The notes under the pieces are model-generated. The model did no database searches. It had not been told where the DNA came from and saw only the letters and a program-made list of their open reading frames with translations. Both the position numbers and the translations under genes were made by a program. A stretch of DNA of 64,000 bases, from positions 53,919-117,918 of the forward strand of contig JAWPHD010008221.1 in the NCBI GenBank assembly GCA_037043455.1, in the 5' to 3' direction. This DNA is from Cyrtodaria siliqua (Eukaryota; Mollusca; Bivalvia; Adapedonta; Hiatellidae). Below, in pieces: positions 1 to 10,989 of this stretch (the stretch's first letter is position 1; each line of letters begins with the position of its first letter).

Positions 1-1172
1 TCTGTACCAGATTTTTTTACTTGTTTTTTTTTCCATGATATTTTTTTTGTTTAATTTTTTTGATTTTTTTTTGATTATATTTCTTTTTCATTCTTTTTTT
101 TTTTTAACAATTCCTTCATTTTTTTTCCGATCTTTACCAAACGATATCAGATTGTTAATATCATTGAAAGCTCTGATGAATTTGAAAAAAAAAAACAGAT
201 TGGACCATTTACACAGGAGTAAGTTACGGCCCTTGATTTTCTGAAAAATGCTATATTTTGGCCTCGGTAATACGAAAGGGCCTTCATTTTGACGGATTTC
301 AGTGAAACGTTTCAGGGATGATCAGTACCAAGCCTAGTTGTACATATCTTCACCGTGTTCCGGTTGAATGATTTTGGCCGAGTTATGTCCCTTTAAAGTT
401 TTTAATACACATACTTTGTCCAGACTAGTTCTCCTGAACCCCTGGTCAGATTTAAACGAAACTTTTTTATGGATGATTAGTTCCAGGTTTAGTTGTGAAA
501 ATTATCGCCATGTTCCGGTTGAATGATTTTTGGCAGAGTTATGCCCCTTTAAAGGTTTTTGATGCACAAACATTTTCCGGGCTAATTCTCCTGAACCCCT
601 GGCTGGATTTCAACTGAACTTGACAAGGATGATCAGTATCAAGCCTAGTTGTGCATATCATCACCATATTCCTTTGAATGATTTTTGGCAGATTTATGGC
701 CCTTTAAAGATTTTAATAGACAAACTTTGTTCAGATTAGTCGATTCTGAACTCCTTGCCGGATTTCAGCGAATCTTGGTGGGGATGATCAGTACCAAGCC
801 TAGTTGCACCTGTCATTGCCATGTTCTGGTTGAATGAATTTTGGCAGAGTTATGACATCTTAAAGGTTTTAATACACTAACTTCGTACAGACTAGTTCTC
901 CTGAACGTCTGGCTGAATTTCAACAAAACTTGGCAGGGATGATCAGTACCAAGCCTATTTGAGTATGTCTTCGCCATGTTCCGGTTGAATAATATTATAC
1001 ATTCGAAAACCAGCCAGATCGGACCAGTAATGGCGGAGTTATGGCTCTTGATTTAGTTAAAAATGCTATATTTTGTCTCTTTAAGACGATTGTCACTCGT
1101 TTCATTGATGTTATAAGAGCCATTATAGCCATTAGAGCGTCCACAGGCCCTCTTGGGCCTCTTGTTTTTCTT
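1..1172 (+). repeat. Dispersed bivalve repeat, 3' end at about 1,172
   Basis: Built of degenerate units of about 150-170 bp carrying phrases such as gagttatggctcttgattt, aatgctatattttg, cctgaacccctggctgga and gatgatcagtaccaagcct. It ends in gcgtccacaggccctcttgg followed by gcctcttgttt. The same phrases recur at 5,100-5,526, 6,466-6,628, 9,045-9,436 and 24,412-25,619. The 5' end lies beyond the window or has decayed. Short frames inside it are not genes. Confidence 0.8.
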
Positions 1173-2560
1173 GCGCCACGCCACCACTTGCACCAAATGA
1201 AAAAAGTTGGAGCCAAATTGGAGAAATTGGAGCCATTTGGCTCTAATGGCCCAAGCATATTTCTTCTAGAGTTTTATGTATAAATGTATTTTAAATGTGA
1301 AAACAAGAGATTTTGTTTATATCTGGTACACTAAGGAATGAAATGAATAAACTAAACAATATTAATAAAAGTTGTTTATATATATATATATATACATGTT
1401 TTCGAACCCCCAATATCTGGAAAGTTTCTACATCGCATGTTTTCTTAAATCAACTAGCTGAACCTAATGACAGCAGGAATCATACATAGAGGCTTTCATT
1501 TGATTGTTTAAGATGTATAGGTAGGCCTATCTTTACGTCTTTTTAAATTTATTTTAAAAAGGATGAACTACCATATACATTAAAAACATATTTTGGCAAT
1601 GAAATACACATAAAACCTCCTAGAAACTGATTAATAAACCAGTGTTTTGTGTAAAATGTTTGCATTTTTTTGTGAAATCAAGATTCAGACACCTAGAAAT
1701 TATGAATAAACTAAAACAAATGTCAAACTTTGGCGAAAGTGTTTGGCGCAATCGAAATTGCCAAAAAGCCAAAAAGCCAAACTTGTTTAATTTCTCTGAT
1801 GTAATTGGCCTGTTACAAACATACCTCAACACTAATCACCGTGACGAGTGTACATTGAATGTAGTCTAAAACAACATAACTAACATGATCTAGTCAATCA
1901 TGGTAAAATATGTAAATTAATGAGGTGTTGATTTGTGTTTGATTGGTTACAACCTGATTGGCTAGATATTATTCAGTGAGTGGTATAATACTTTATGGTT
2001 GCAAGGTGTTGTATGAGAGACTTGATTACCCACCCCCGAGACGAAAACGACAGTCATCAGTTATTTAGGGATTAAGTTAATTACCGGAACACTAAACAGA
2101 GCTCCAGATAAGGATTTGGACATTGAGTATTTTTACTCCATTGTTTTAATTTAATTGGGTATTTGCATTTTGCAACTGGGTAAAAAAAGCAAATTGGTAA
2201 AACTTTTTTTTTTAACCCATCATTTATTTTGCATTTGGGTATTTTTACCCTACCCGGATGTTTTCAATTGGGTATTTCCTTGTAAATTTAACTAACAACA
2301 AACATTACACAAAATTAAACATGGTACTCACGTTTATCATTATGTTGTCATATGTAAACTGTAACACATGCCTTGTGAATCGTAGACAACATTGAATAGT
2401 ATGTCATATTATTATTTTTGAAATTTGTTTTGCCTCCGTTGACTTACTGTGGTCAACATAGTTACTTTATTTATATGTGTTTTTTGCGGTTGTTTTCGTC
2501 CGTGTTTGTTTACATTCGCCGACATTTTTAACGGACGCTTGATTTAGATCGCCGAGCGCC
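1173..2560. other. No gene seen; AT-rich intergenic DNA
   Basis: Contains a short (TA)n run near 1,378-1,396. A diffuse repeat near 2,150-2,290 repeats phrases such as ttgggtatttttaccc. The open frames at 1,620-1,869 lie on both strands over the same bases and look like chance. Confidence 0.5.
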
Positions 2561-2565
2561 TACAC

Positions 2566-2723
2566 AATATAAAAAGGGTACAGGCAAAAATGAGTCAATC
2601 GTGCACAATAAGAACTGAAATTCGGAACCAGTCAGTTCACTCGGCAGTTTCGGTCTTTTACTTATATTTGATTTTGTTTCTAGATATTGTGAGAACTCTG
2701 GGCCAATACGCGATCGATTAGAA
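2566..2723 (+). promoter_or_regulatory. TATA-like box followed by a short open frame
   Basis: TATAAAAAG at about 2,568 lies some 20 bases before an ATG at 2,590 that opens a 44-codon frame (MSQSCTIRTEIRNQ...). The frame ends near 2,723 with no family resemblance and no splice donor recognised. The close spacing looks more like a decayed LTR or element promoter than a normal gene start. The sequence shows only the motif and the frame. Confidence 0.2.
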
Positions 2724-2838
2724 ATGAAAAATTGCAAATACGCAAGCAATTTGCGAGGAATTGAGTATCAAACATTTCGTTTGCGTTATGATACGCATGG
2801 TTCTGTATTTATATTGCTTTTTCTACCATTTTATTTGC

Positions 2839-3424
2839 ATAACCAGTCAGAGCTCTAACCTTAAACAGTTACGTTTTTCGTAACCTGTGACTGCTTTTTA
2901 AAAAACACCTAAAACTTGTATAGTAACCAGAATCAGTTACTACCACAAAATCACGCCAGTTTAGATGCATTCTATCTTCTGTACAGGAATTTTCCTACAT
3001 ATATGACAATTTTCTCCAGGTAGGGTGATTATTCAACTTTACAACCATGCAATAAAATTCTATGAGCATCGATGAAAATCCAATGCGCAAGGCCTCTCAA
3101 GTTACCTACTATTATGCAACAGAATTCATTAAAAATCATTTTGTAGGCTCCAACATGATAATTAGAGAACAACTGCTAATTGGATCTGGATGAAGATGCA
3201 TGTATCCTTAATAATAAGTATTCAGACATAAATAAACACAGCACATTTGGCAACTATTTCAATTCATTAGCAAATGATCTTGGTAACTGATTTAGATTAC
3301 AAATGGTTACTAGGGAAAGGTAACTGCTACTCTCAACCAAAGAGAGATAATAATTTGGCGATTTAATAACTTCCAGCAGTTATAAAACTTGTAACTGTTT
3401 AAGGTTAGAGCTCTGACTGATAAC
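2839..3424. mobile_element. MITE with ~30-bp terminal inverted repeats and 5-bp target duplication
   Basis: The left end (2,844) reads CAGTCAGAGCTCTAACC and continues through TTAAACAGTTAC; the right end (to 3,419) is its reverse complement with few changes. ATAAC flanks both ends (2,839-2,843 and 3,420-3,424), as expected for a 5-bp target duplication. The 576-bp interior has no open frame and holds further cagttac/gtaactg copies. The superfamily is not assigned. Confidence 0.75.
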
Positions 3425-4091
3425 AGGCTGTAGCTCTGATTCTTCCTTATGTAAGGCATTAATTTTGCAATGAAATCATCTCAAACATTTTGACATAAAT
3501 ATGGCTTAATTTTGGGACGTGACTTTTGAATTTGGGCAGGCAAGGCAAGTGGATTTTGAAAATCTACTTGCCCTTGGAAAGTGGATTTCGGAATATTTCC
3601 AGAGCCCTGAATCTCATAAAGTTTTGATAAATGTAATTTTTCTCTCACGTACATTTTGGGTCATAATGATCCCTACTATATCGTGTATATTGCACATTAA
3701 ATATGAATCTGAAAAACATTATGATGGTTTTAGTCATATTTGGATTGACACCTACATGGTAACATGAATAATGCTTCCAGATTACCAGCAGTCAATTTAA
3801 GTTAAGCTACAGGTGCCTTAGATGATATCTTTGCGTTTGACAAAATAATGATTTTTCACAGGAAAAGGGGGGGGGAAATATATACGTTTAGGGGAGGGGA
3901 ATGGCCAAACGAGTGCCCTGTCCCGTAAAACATTCTTATTACTTGCATTCCTAACAGTTTTGAATGGGTTGTTCCCAAACTTCATATACACATTACAACT
4001 GATCATCTTTAATGTCCATCTACATCACCCATTGTAGATTGCACAATTTACTACAGAATTATGGCCCTTTGTTTTATGTAGAATTTAAGCG
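3425..4091. other. No gene seen
   Basis: One short palindrome lies near 3,543-3,573 (ggcaagtgga..tctacttgcc). The 82-codon frame at 3,519-3,767 runs through it, resembles nothing known and lacks flanking splice sites, so it is not called. Confidence 0.4.
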
Positions 4092-4358
4092 GGGGGTTCA
4101 ATCCTCCGTGGTGCCACTGAGTTCCGTCGGTGTGTTCTTGGGCAAGACACTTTACCTTAGCCTCGTCCGTCGGATGGGGACGTAAACCGGGGGGTCCCGT
4201 GTATCGGTCTATCTTCTGAGCACGTTAAAGAACCATAGGAATCTATTCGATAATAAGAGTAGGGCAGGTTCCCGGATTCCTATGTATCCTTCCCCTCTCT
4301 CTGGGGCGGCTCTAAATAACCTATACTGTGTTGATGAGCCGTTAAACAACATTCAATT
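4092..4358 (+). mobile_element. SINE copy, 5'-truncated
   Basis: Starts at the B-box part of the tRNA-like head (gggttcaatcctcc), then the central block gtgttcttgggcaagacact, then a tail ending gttaaacaacattcaatt. It matches the full copies at 40,234-40,550 (+) and 53,273-53,586 (-) over nearly its whole length. The conserved centre resembles the widespread animal SINE central domains (Nin-type), but that label is from memory. Confidence 0.85.
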
Positions 4359-4497
4359 GTATTCATTAACTCAGGGGTGTAAAATATTTTCAAGAGCTAC
4401 TTGACCTGTAGGTCTACCAGTTGAAAAAAGTCACTTGACCGTACCAACTTTTAAGTTGACCTTATAATTTTTCTTAATATTAAAGGATTTTATAATA

Positions 4498-4592
4498 TAA
4501 ATACTAATAGTCTATATATTAACCCTTTTAATATAAAATATATTAAAAGTGTTAATATATAATATATAGAGTCATAGACTATTAGTATTTTT
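4498..4592. repeat. Long AT-rich inverted repeat (hairpin)
   Basis: aaatactaatagtctatata at the left is mirrored by atagactattagtattt at the right. The arms are about 35-45 bases and the turn is near 4,535. It lies just after a SINE and carries no coding signal. Confidence 0.7.
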
Positions 4593-5099
4593 TACTACTT
4601 TTTAAACTATATTTCAGTTAACAGTTTGTTTGTCATTTATAAATTCAATAATTGTCTTAAATTGTCATGTAACTTGATAATAAAGTATAACGTTTTGTCA
4701 ATGTTTCAGACGACAGACTTGATAAAACTCCTTTTTACCTCTCTTCGCCCTTTCATATACAGCTTGTTGCTGTTTACGTTTTTTCAACCATTTGTCTCGT
4801 CGTCGCCCGAGTTTTTTTCCCCAAATAGCGATCGAATATCTTGTTGTTTTGGTTGAGAATCGGACGAGTTGCCATGTTTTTGTTTACATTTTTATGGGAA
4901 AATGAAGTTCGGTGTATCGTGTAGACATAAATATATTATTTCACTTGTGACTCGTATATGACGCTAACGTAAATATCATGGAAATCCAAATTTCACGCGC
5001 ACCTGCCAGATTTGTAAACTTCAGTTAAATTTCGATAGAAACGTTACTTTAACCTAGTTACCAACACGCGCTTGTTTTGAAAATGAAAATATAAATCTT

Positions 5100-5526
5100 T
5101 TTTTTTTATCTTTTAGTTAAAAATGCTATATTTTGCCTCGTTTAGACTATAGGGGCTTCATTGTTCATCCGATCTTTACCAAACTTTATCAGATTGTTAA
5201 TATCAATGAAATCTCAGACAAGTTCGAAAACCAGCCATATCGGACCAGTAACATCGGAGTTATGGCCCTTGATTTACTTCAAAATGATATATTTTGCCTC
5301 GTTAAGACTATTTTTTTTTTTGGATTTGGAATTTTTTATTTCTTTTTTGCATTTGAATTTTTTTTTGGGGATTTTTTTTGTCCAACACTTGGATCTGATG
5401 AAACTTAACAGGAAGCTATGATTTCTAGTTGTGCCTGTTACGTTTTTTTCCGGTTCGTTGGTTTTTGATGGAGTTACAGACTCTTGACATTTACTTTAAA
5501 TTTCTTGTCAACGCTACTCCTAAATA
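5100..5526 (+). repeat. Dispersed bivalve repeat, first half of an interrupted copy
   Basis: Same phrases as the 9,045-9,436 copy. The match stops after cgctactcct near 5,520 and resumes at 6,466 with agtaacgacagagttatggc. The intervening 0.94 kb is foreign to the repeat and replaces roughly 110 bases of it. Confidence 0.7.
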
Positions 5527-6465
5527 ATAATCCTTGTTTTAAGTTGGGGTTCCGGGTGTCTGACCATAGTAGCGGTTTCAAACTGTCTCGTGGTAGTGAC
5601 ATGCCCAGTTAGTACACTAGCCACGGGATTTTTTCTTATCCCCAGCGTTTTTTTCCGTTTGCTACTGTTTTGTTGCATATTCTATAGTTTTGTCGTGAAC
5701 TGTGTATTAACCAGTCAACACAATTGCTGTATATAGTTAACCAGTTCCTATATAGAGTATATATAGTATACAGTAGTACAGTTTATATATACGTTACTTT
5801 GTATAAACGTATCTTGTGTAATATTTGATAATATTATGAGGTAATACACACGCCTACTGTGGCGCTGTTTCTTTTAAAAATAAAAGAGCCAGCAAAATAC
5901 CTAGAGATATTCAGGAGACGTGTGTATTATGTATCTTGTATGATTTCACTCGGGAAGACAATATCCCGATTTGCAATAGCGCTTTCGACCTAAAAAGGTC
6001 TTCTTCAGTTGCAATGAAATCCTAAATTATTTGTATTATCAATGACAATATGCTTATTGTCTTAGTATGTTGTGTAGGAGAATCCCTTATTTTGAATATT
6101 TCAAAATATATCGGACCGTCTAGTTCACCGTGTTGGCACTCGCTGTGGTATTAGTATATAGGGATATCCCGTATTCTCGGCAGTTATTACGGTATGTTCC
6201 GTAATCTGGCAAGTTTATATAGTACCTTTAACAGTGAGATATACCATTTAGCATGTATTTCATTATATCGTGTATTACTACTTATCTGTGTAGCGTGTAC
6301 GATCGTGTGTTACACTGTAAGGTCGTGTACGCACTGACATGCAAACTGATATCCCGTTCTGAGGGGATACGATGTCTATAGTACGGATCTCCAAATCCTC
6401 AGCTAGCGATTTACGTTAGTAAAGTAAGGCAATCTATATGTGTCTTATATATTGTCTATTTTATT
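5527..6465 (-). mobile_element. Insertion within the repeat, probably a Penelope-like element end
   Basis: This block interrupts the repeat at 5,100-6,628. It carries a hammerhead-like motif on the minus strand (5,971-6,014). A tRNA-like stretch lies near 5,560-5,630 (-) with A-box-like tggctagtgtactaactggg and B-box-like gtttgaaacc. Inverted taatacacacg/cgtgtgtatta copies lie near 5,843 and 5,920. No coding frame remains. Penelope elements are known to carry hammerhead ribozymes in their terminal repeats, which is the basis for the assignment. Confidence 0.45.
5971..6014 (-). ncRNA. Hammerhead-ribozyme-like motif
   Basis: Read on the minus strand: TTGCAA (stem I), CTGAAGA (core), A, GACCT-TTTT-AGGTC (stem II), GAAA (core), GCGC (stem III), TA (cleavage dinucleotide), TTGCAA (stem I return). 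All core blocks are present in order. Stem I and the four-base stem III are each self-complementary, as in minimal hammerheads that act as dimers. One extra A before stem II departs from the consensus and may weaken activity. Minimal hammerheads of this type are established in Penelope-like retroelements. Confidence 0.5.
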
Positions 6466-6628
6466 TTAGTAACGACAGAGTTATGGCCCTTGAGTTGTTG
6501 AAAAATGCTATATTGTATTTTTCTTTGTTAAATCTGTAGCTACTTTGAACATTTTTATCTGATCTTTACCATATAAGAGCTGTTTTACCAGTAAAGCGTC
6601 CACAAGCCCTCTTGGGCCTCTTGTTTTG
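6466..6628 (+). repeat. Dispersed bivalve repeat, second half of the interrupted copy
   Basis: Resumes the repeat begun at 5,100 and ends in gcgtccacaagccctcttgg followed by gcctcttgttt, like the copies at 1-1,172 and 24,412-25,619. Confidence 0.75.
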
Positions 6629-6816
6629 TGCTTTATAGGCTAGCAGTTACGACTAATGCAGCTTTAATTATTTTAACATTTTTAAATTAGTTTTTAAACT
6701 TTTCACATGTTTACATCTACATTTTTGTCAGCAGTATGTTCCTATCACAGGTCAATATGAATAACCTTAACTACGTTTAACACTTTGTAAGTTTTAACTC
6801 TATGTTTGTTTTTCAG

Positions 6817-9800
6817 AGTTTGCAGACAAAAGTACTACAAGAACATCAAGAAGTCTAAAGCCAATCCTGCCAAGTACTGTAGTCTTATTATTGACAACAT
6901 GGATTCCGCCAAGACAAGATTGCCCAGGTTTACTACCAACGTTAAGGTATTTATCTGTTTGTAAATTTTTTGTAACCAGCCTGGACGTAATTGCTCAAGA
7001 TTATAATTATATAGAGAATATTTGTTTTGGGGTGAATACTTTTTTGTAAAATATAATTATATACCAAATAACTAAATATTTTCAGGAAATACATAATGTG
7101 TGTCACACATTTTTAGCGCAACTTTCGCAGAAACAAGCTATTCTTTTCGCCCGGGCATCGGCTTTACCATTAACGTTAACCATTTTTGGTAGAGCCGTAT
7201 CTCAAAAACCGCCTGGCAGAATTCAATGAAACTTCACACATGTATTCAGAATAGATAGATCAGATGTCACATTTAAGTCACATAACTCTGCAACCTATTT
7301 TGACAAAGTTATGCCACTTTTTGTTCTTAGTTTCTTGGTTATCCTGCCTTCAGTGCCCATTATGTACAACCTCTGTATCTCACTGTCTATGCACAATATA
7401 TTGACCAAACTGCATCCTGTCCAACTGAAATGTCATTCTGTGGGCTCAACTTGATAGCTGTGGTCGCATATCAATAGTGTTCTTATTCTCTTGCAGGCTG
7501 ATGTCCACTTAAATACTCTTCAGCATCATGTCACAGCTGTCAAGTGCCATAGCATCAACAAGACGTTTGTTTACACATGGACAGATGCATTTCGGTCAGA
7601 CTGCAACATCACTATAAATTGCTTGCTACATTCATTGACAGAAGTTATAAAGGTATGTGTATATATTTTTTCAAAAAATAAGAGTGCTTTTGTTGTACTG
7701 TCGGCATTAGCATATGGGTTAAATTTACATCCAGTTTGTTTTATCTTTAATGTGTTTTACTAGTAGGCTAGCTCAAGATATATACAAAGTTAGTGAAATA
7801 AGTCGCGTGGACCTTGTATTTATGTAAGTTCTCTAAAGTGGACCAACTTTGTTTAGTTTATGACTTGCCACGAAGGTGGAGTATGCATATAGTGTTACAC
7901 ATGTTCAGCTGTGGCCATACAATTTGTTTTACATTCAAGCAGTTATAACGTGGTACTTAGATACATTGATAATAAGGTGGTACTTGGTGAGATTTTATAT
8001 GATTTTCACCAAACTTGATCAGGAGATCATGTATATAGGTTCCTTTTGTTAAATGGGTCATTTATGTTAAGAATGAAAGCTTGGACAAGGGTAAAAACTA
8101 GGTCACTAGGTAAAGTCAAAATAAAACTTGTTAAGAGCATGAAAGCTTTGTTTTGCTAATCCTTTAGGATGTATGTATATACATATGCATGCACACAGGA
8201 GGCATGGTTTCGGCAAATTTAAAAGAAAACCGTTTGAGAAATTATTGGCATAGTTGTGGGCCTTTTATACTTTCACTAAATTACATATAAGGTAAATGGT
8301 TTCTGTTAATTTTAAAGAAAAGGGTTTAAGGCATTTAGTCTGTTACTGCTGTAAACATTGCTGGCATCAAAATACAGGGTAAACTTTGATTATGGTTTGA
8401 TTTAAACAAATAATTGCAAAATTATGGCCCTTTATACTTTTACTATATAGCAAATAAGAAATGGTCAAACTATACGCCGAGTTTGATTCTGGTTGAGATT
8501 GAAGAAATAATAACATGATTATGACCCTTTATACTTGCAAATTTTAATGACATGCAAGATAAATGTTTTTTGATCACTTTAAAGGAAATTGTTAAGATTT
8601 GAATACTATTTGAGTGCATTACGGTTTCAGTAGCTTTGCTCCTGCCAATAGCAAATTTATTGCAATAAAAATACATGATGGTTGTAATATTATAATTACT
8701 TTTAAAATGTTTAAATCCTTCTATTTACAGGAAAACAATGATGCGATGCCCGAAACATTGTACATACAAGCAGATAACAGTGGAAAGGATAATAAAAATA
8801 ATTTCATTTTGGTCTTCCTGGGATCCTTGGTTGCACTGAAGATCTTCAAAAAGGTGAGGTCTATAAATAAATTGCATAGGTGACTTGCTTTTAGCAATAG
8901 GCTTTTATTTTTTACTTAAAAAATATGTCAATTATAGGGTGCTTGAGCAAGCAGATGGGTTTCCTGGGCTATTCAGGGCCACATGGGCTAAGTCACTTAT
9001 ATTTTTTAGAAAGTTGAACTTTTGCTTTAGTCAAATTTGTGGCCCTTAATTAGTTGAAATTAGACGAAACTTAACAGGAAGCTATGATTACTAGTTGTGC
9101 CTATTGTGTTTTTTTCCGGTTTGTTTTTGATGGAGTTATAGCTCTTGACATTTACTTTTAATTTCTTCTCGGCGCTACTCCTCCTGAACGGCTTGTTGGA
9201 TTTCTATGAAATTTGGCAGGAAGCCTCGGTATGATGTCTAGTTGTGCGAATGAAATCTTGGACAATTTCCAAAACCAGCTAGATCTTGTTAGTAACGACA
9301 AGAGTTATGGTCCTTGATTTGTTGAAAAATGCTATTTTGTATTTTCCTTTGTTAAATCTGTAGTTACTTCATTTTTTATCTGCTCTTTACATTATAAGAG
9401 CTGTTTTAGCAAGAAGAGCGTCCACAGGCCCTTAAGTTGATAATCTCTATAAACACGGTTAGTAACATAAATAAAACATGCAAATATGAAGCATATATAA
9501 TAACAAGTTCAACAAACTTGTAAACATATTTTTTGCAAATCTTTCGAGCTGCCCGTTAAAACCATATTGGCAAACGTTTTTAAATCTTAAGATTAGTTGC
9601 AGCATCACTTCTTGATTCAAATAGAATACACCCAGTGTCATTATTAAAAACAACTAGTTTTGTGAGCAGAAATTGTAGAACATTTTTGATCTATTTAATT
9701 CAAGCATTGATTTTTGTTCAGATAATTTTTTCTGTATTGATACAAAGGAACTTAATGACCCATAAACCACCAAAAGAAAATACCGTAATCAAAAGAATAA

Positions 9801-10765
9801 AGACGAAGAATGAAAAGTTATTTCCTAATTTTGGTTACGCACCAGGGTTTGCTTTTATGCCTTCGAAGATAGTGGGTATATAATCGCACCGTCTGTTTGA
9901 ATTCTTGATTGAGAAATAATATTCATGGTATTTGTAATTAATTACAAACTTGTGTGTGTATTCGTTAAGCAAATAGTAACTATAAAGGTCTGTGGTCCAT
10001 TGAACCATACATTGAATCCTTGTCCAATTATATTTAGTTGTAGTGTTTTCAAATTGTTAATTATTATAACTAAAACGAATGTTTGGAAATTTAATTATTT
10101 CATTTTTTTTACAGATCAAACTGAGTTTCCTCATGGTTGGACACACACACGAGGATGTGGATCAAGTCTTTAGCAGGATTGGTTTTCAATTACTGAAGGT
10201 GAATGCTCCAACTCTACCGAAGTTGCAGGAAGCTATTGTTCAGTCCACAACACCACCACCAGAAGTGGAACATCTAGCCAGCCTATGGGACATGCGAGCA
10301 ATTTGTGATGCTGCAGCATATAGATTGACGGGATTTCAACAAGTCCATCACTTTGTTTTCCATATAGTCTCTGATCATGTTGAAATGAGATACAAAGATT
10401 GGCCAAATGAAGCGGAATACCAGGTGATGGATTTCACAGACTTCATTGTTGACCTCCACAGACCATCCATTGTTCAGATTAGTGATAAAGTTGGAAGCTT
10501 AGTGGTGGATGTTAGAAAATCACTTCCAAAATACTGTGATGCAGGTAGATTAGAGGCCAGTGAAGTAGAGTGGTGGGAAGGTTATTTGTTTGATATTGAA
10601 AGGCACACAAGGAAAAGGCCCGTCACTCCACTTGTTGAAACTCTGCCGGAATATAGACTATTTCGTCCACTGCAAGACACAACAAATGCTATAACAGCAA
10701 TGGAAGCACACAGAGAAAAAACAAGAAAAAGGTCTGTGATTAAAAAAGTGAAAAAGAGAAAGTGA
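6817..10765 (+). CDS. DUF7869-domain protein, C-terminal four exons
   Basis: Four exons join in one frame, all later junctions in phase 0: 6,817-6,946, 7,497-7,652, 8,731-8,853 and 10,115-10,765 (stop TGA). Exon 1 opens after tttgtttttcag and gives ..SLIIDNMDSAKTRLP; exon 3 gives ..LYIQADNSGKDNKNNF; exon 4 starts IKLSFLMVGHTHEDVDQ. These are the three acidic blocks typical of DUF7869, a domain of invertebrate proteins thought to derive from a transposase with an RNase H-like fold. About 352 residues are visible and the end is Lys/Arg-rich (..RKRSVIKKVKKRK), which could be a nuclear signal. Upstream exons (a longer N-terminus is usual) were not found. All four exons are free of stops. The molecular function of the family is not known to me, and whether this is a host gene or a mobile copy is open. 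Confidence 0.8.
9045..9436 (+). repeat. Dispersed bivalve repeat in the last intron of the DUF7869 gene
   Basis: Shares gaaacttaacaggaagctat, ggcgctactcctcctgaacg and ttgttgaaaaatgctat with the copy at 5,100-6,628. It ends at gcgtccacaggccc without the usual ..ctcttgttt, so its 3' end is cut. Confidence 0.75.
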
Positions 10766-10835
10766 AAAAACTCAGAGCATAATGTGTATGTGTTACTGGA
10801 ACTAGAAGGTTAAATTTCAGTAAACGTTACGTAGA

Positions 10836-10985
10836 GGATCTTATATGAGTGACTGTATTATTGATTTTAATAAACGAGTTGGATAAAATGATAGGATACG
10901 AGGCTCTTGCGGAGTTTCCCCTCTTTTTATCGAACACGTTTATTAAAGTCAATAACACGCAGTCACGAATGTAAGATTCTGTTTA
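10836..10985. repeat. Large inverted repeat just after the DUF7869 stop, holding AATAAA
   Basis: Left arm ggatcttatatgagtgactg then tattattgattttaataaacg; right arm is the near reverse complement (cgtttattaaagtcaataac then acgcagtcacgaatgtaaga). The turn is near 10,905. AATAAA at 10,869-10,874 lies on the left arm and could serve as the poly(A) signal of the upstream gene; its mirror copy would serve the other strand. It may also be the end of a foldback element. Confidence 0.65.
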
Positions 10986-10989
10986 GTGT

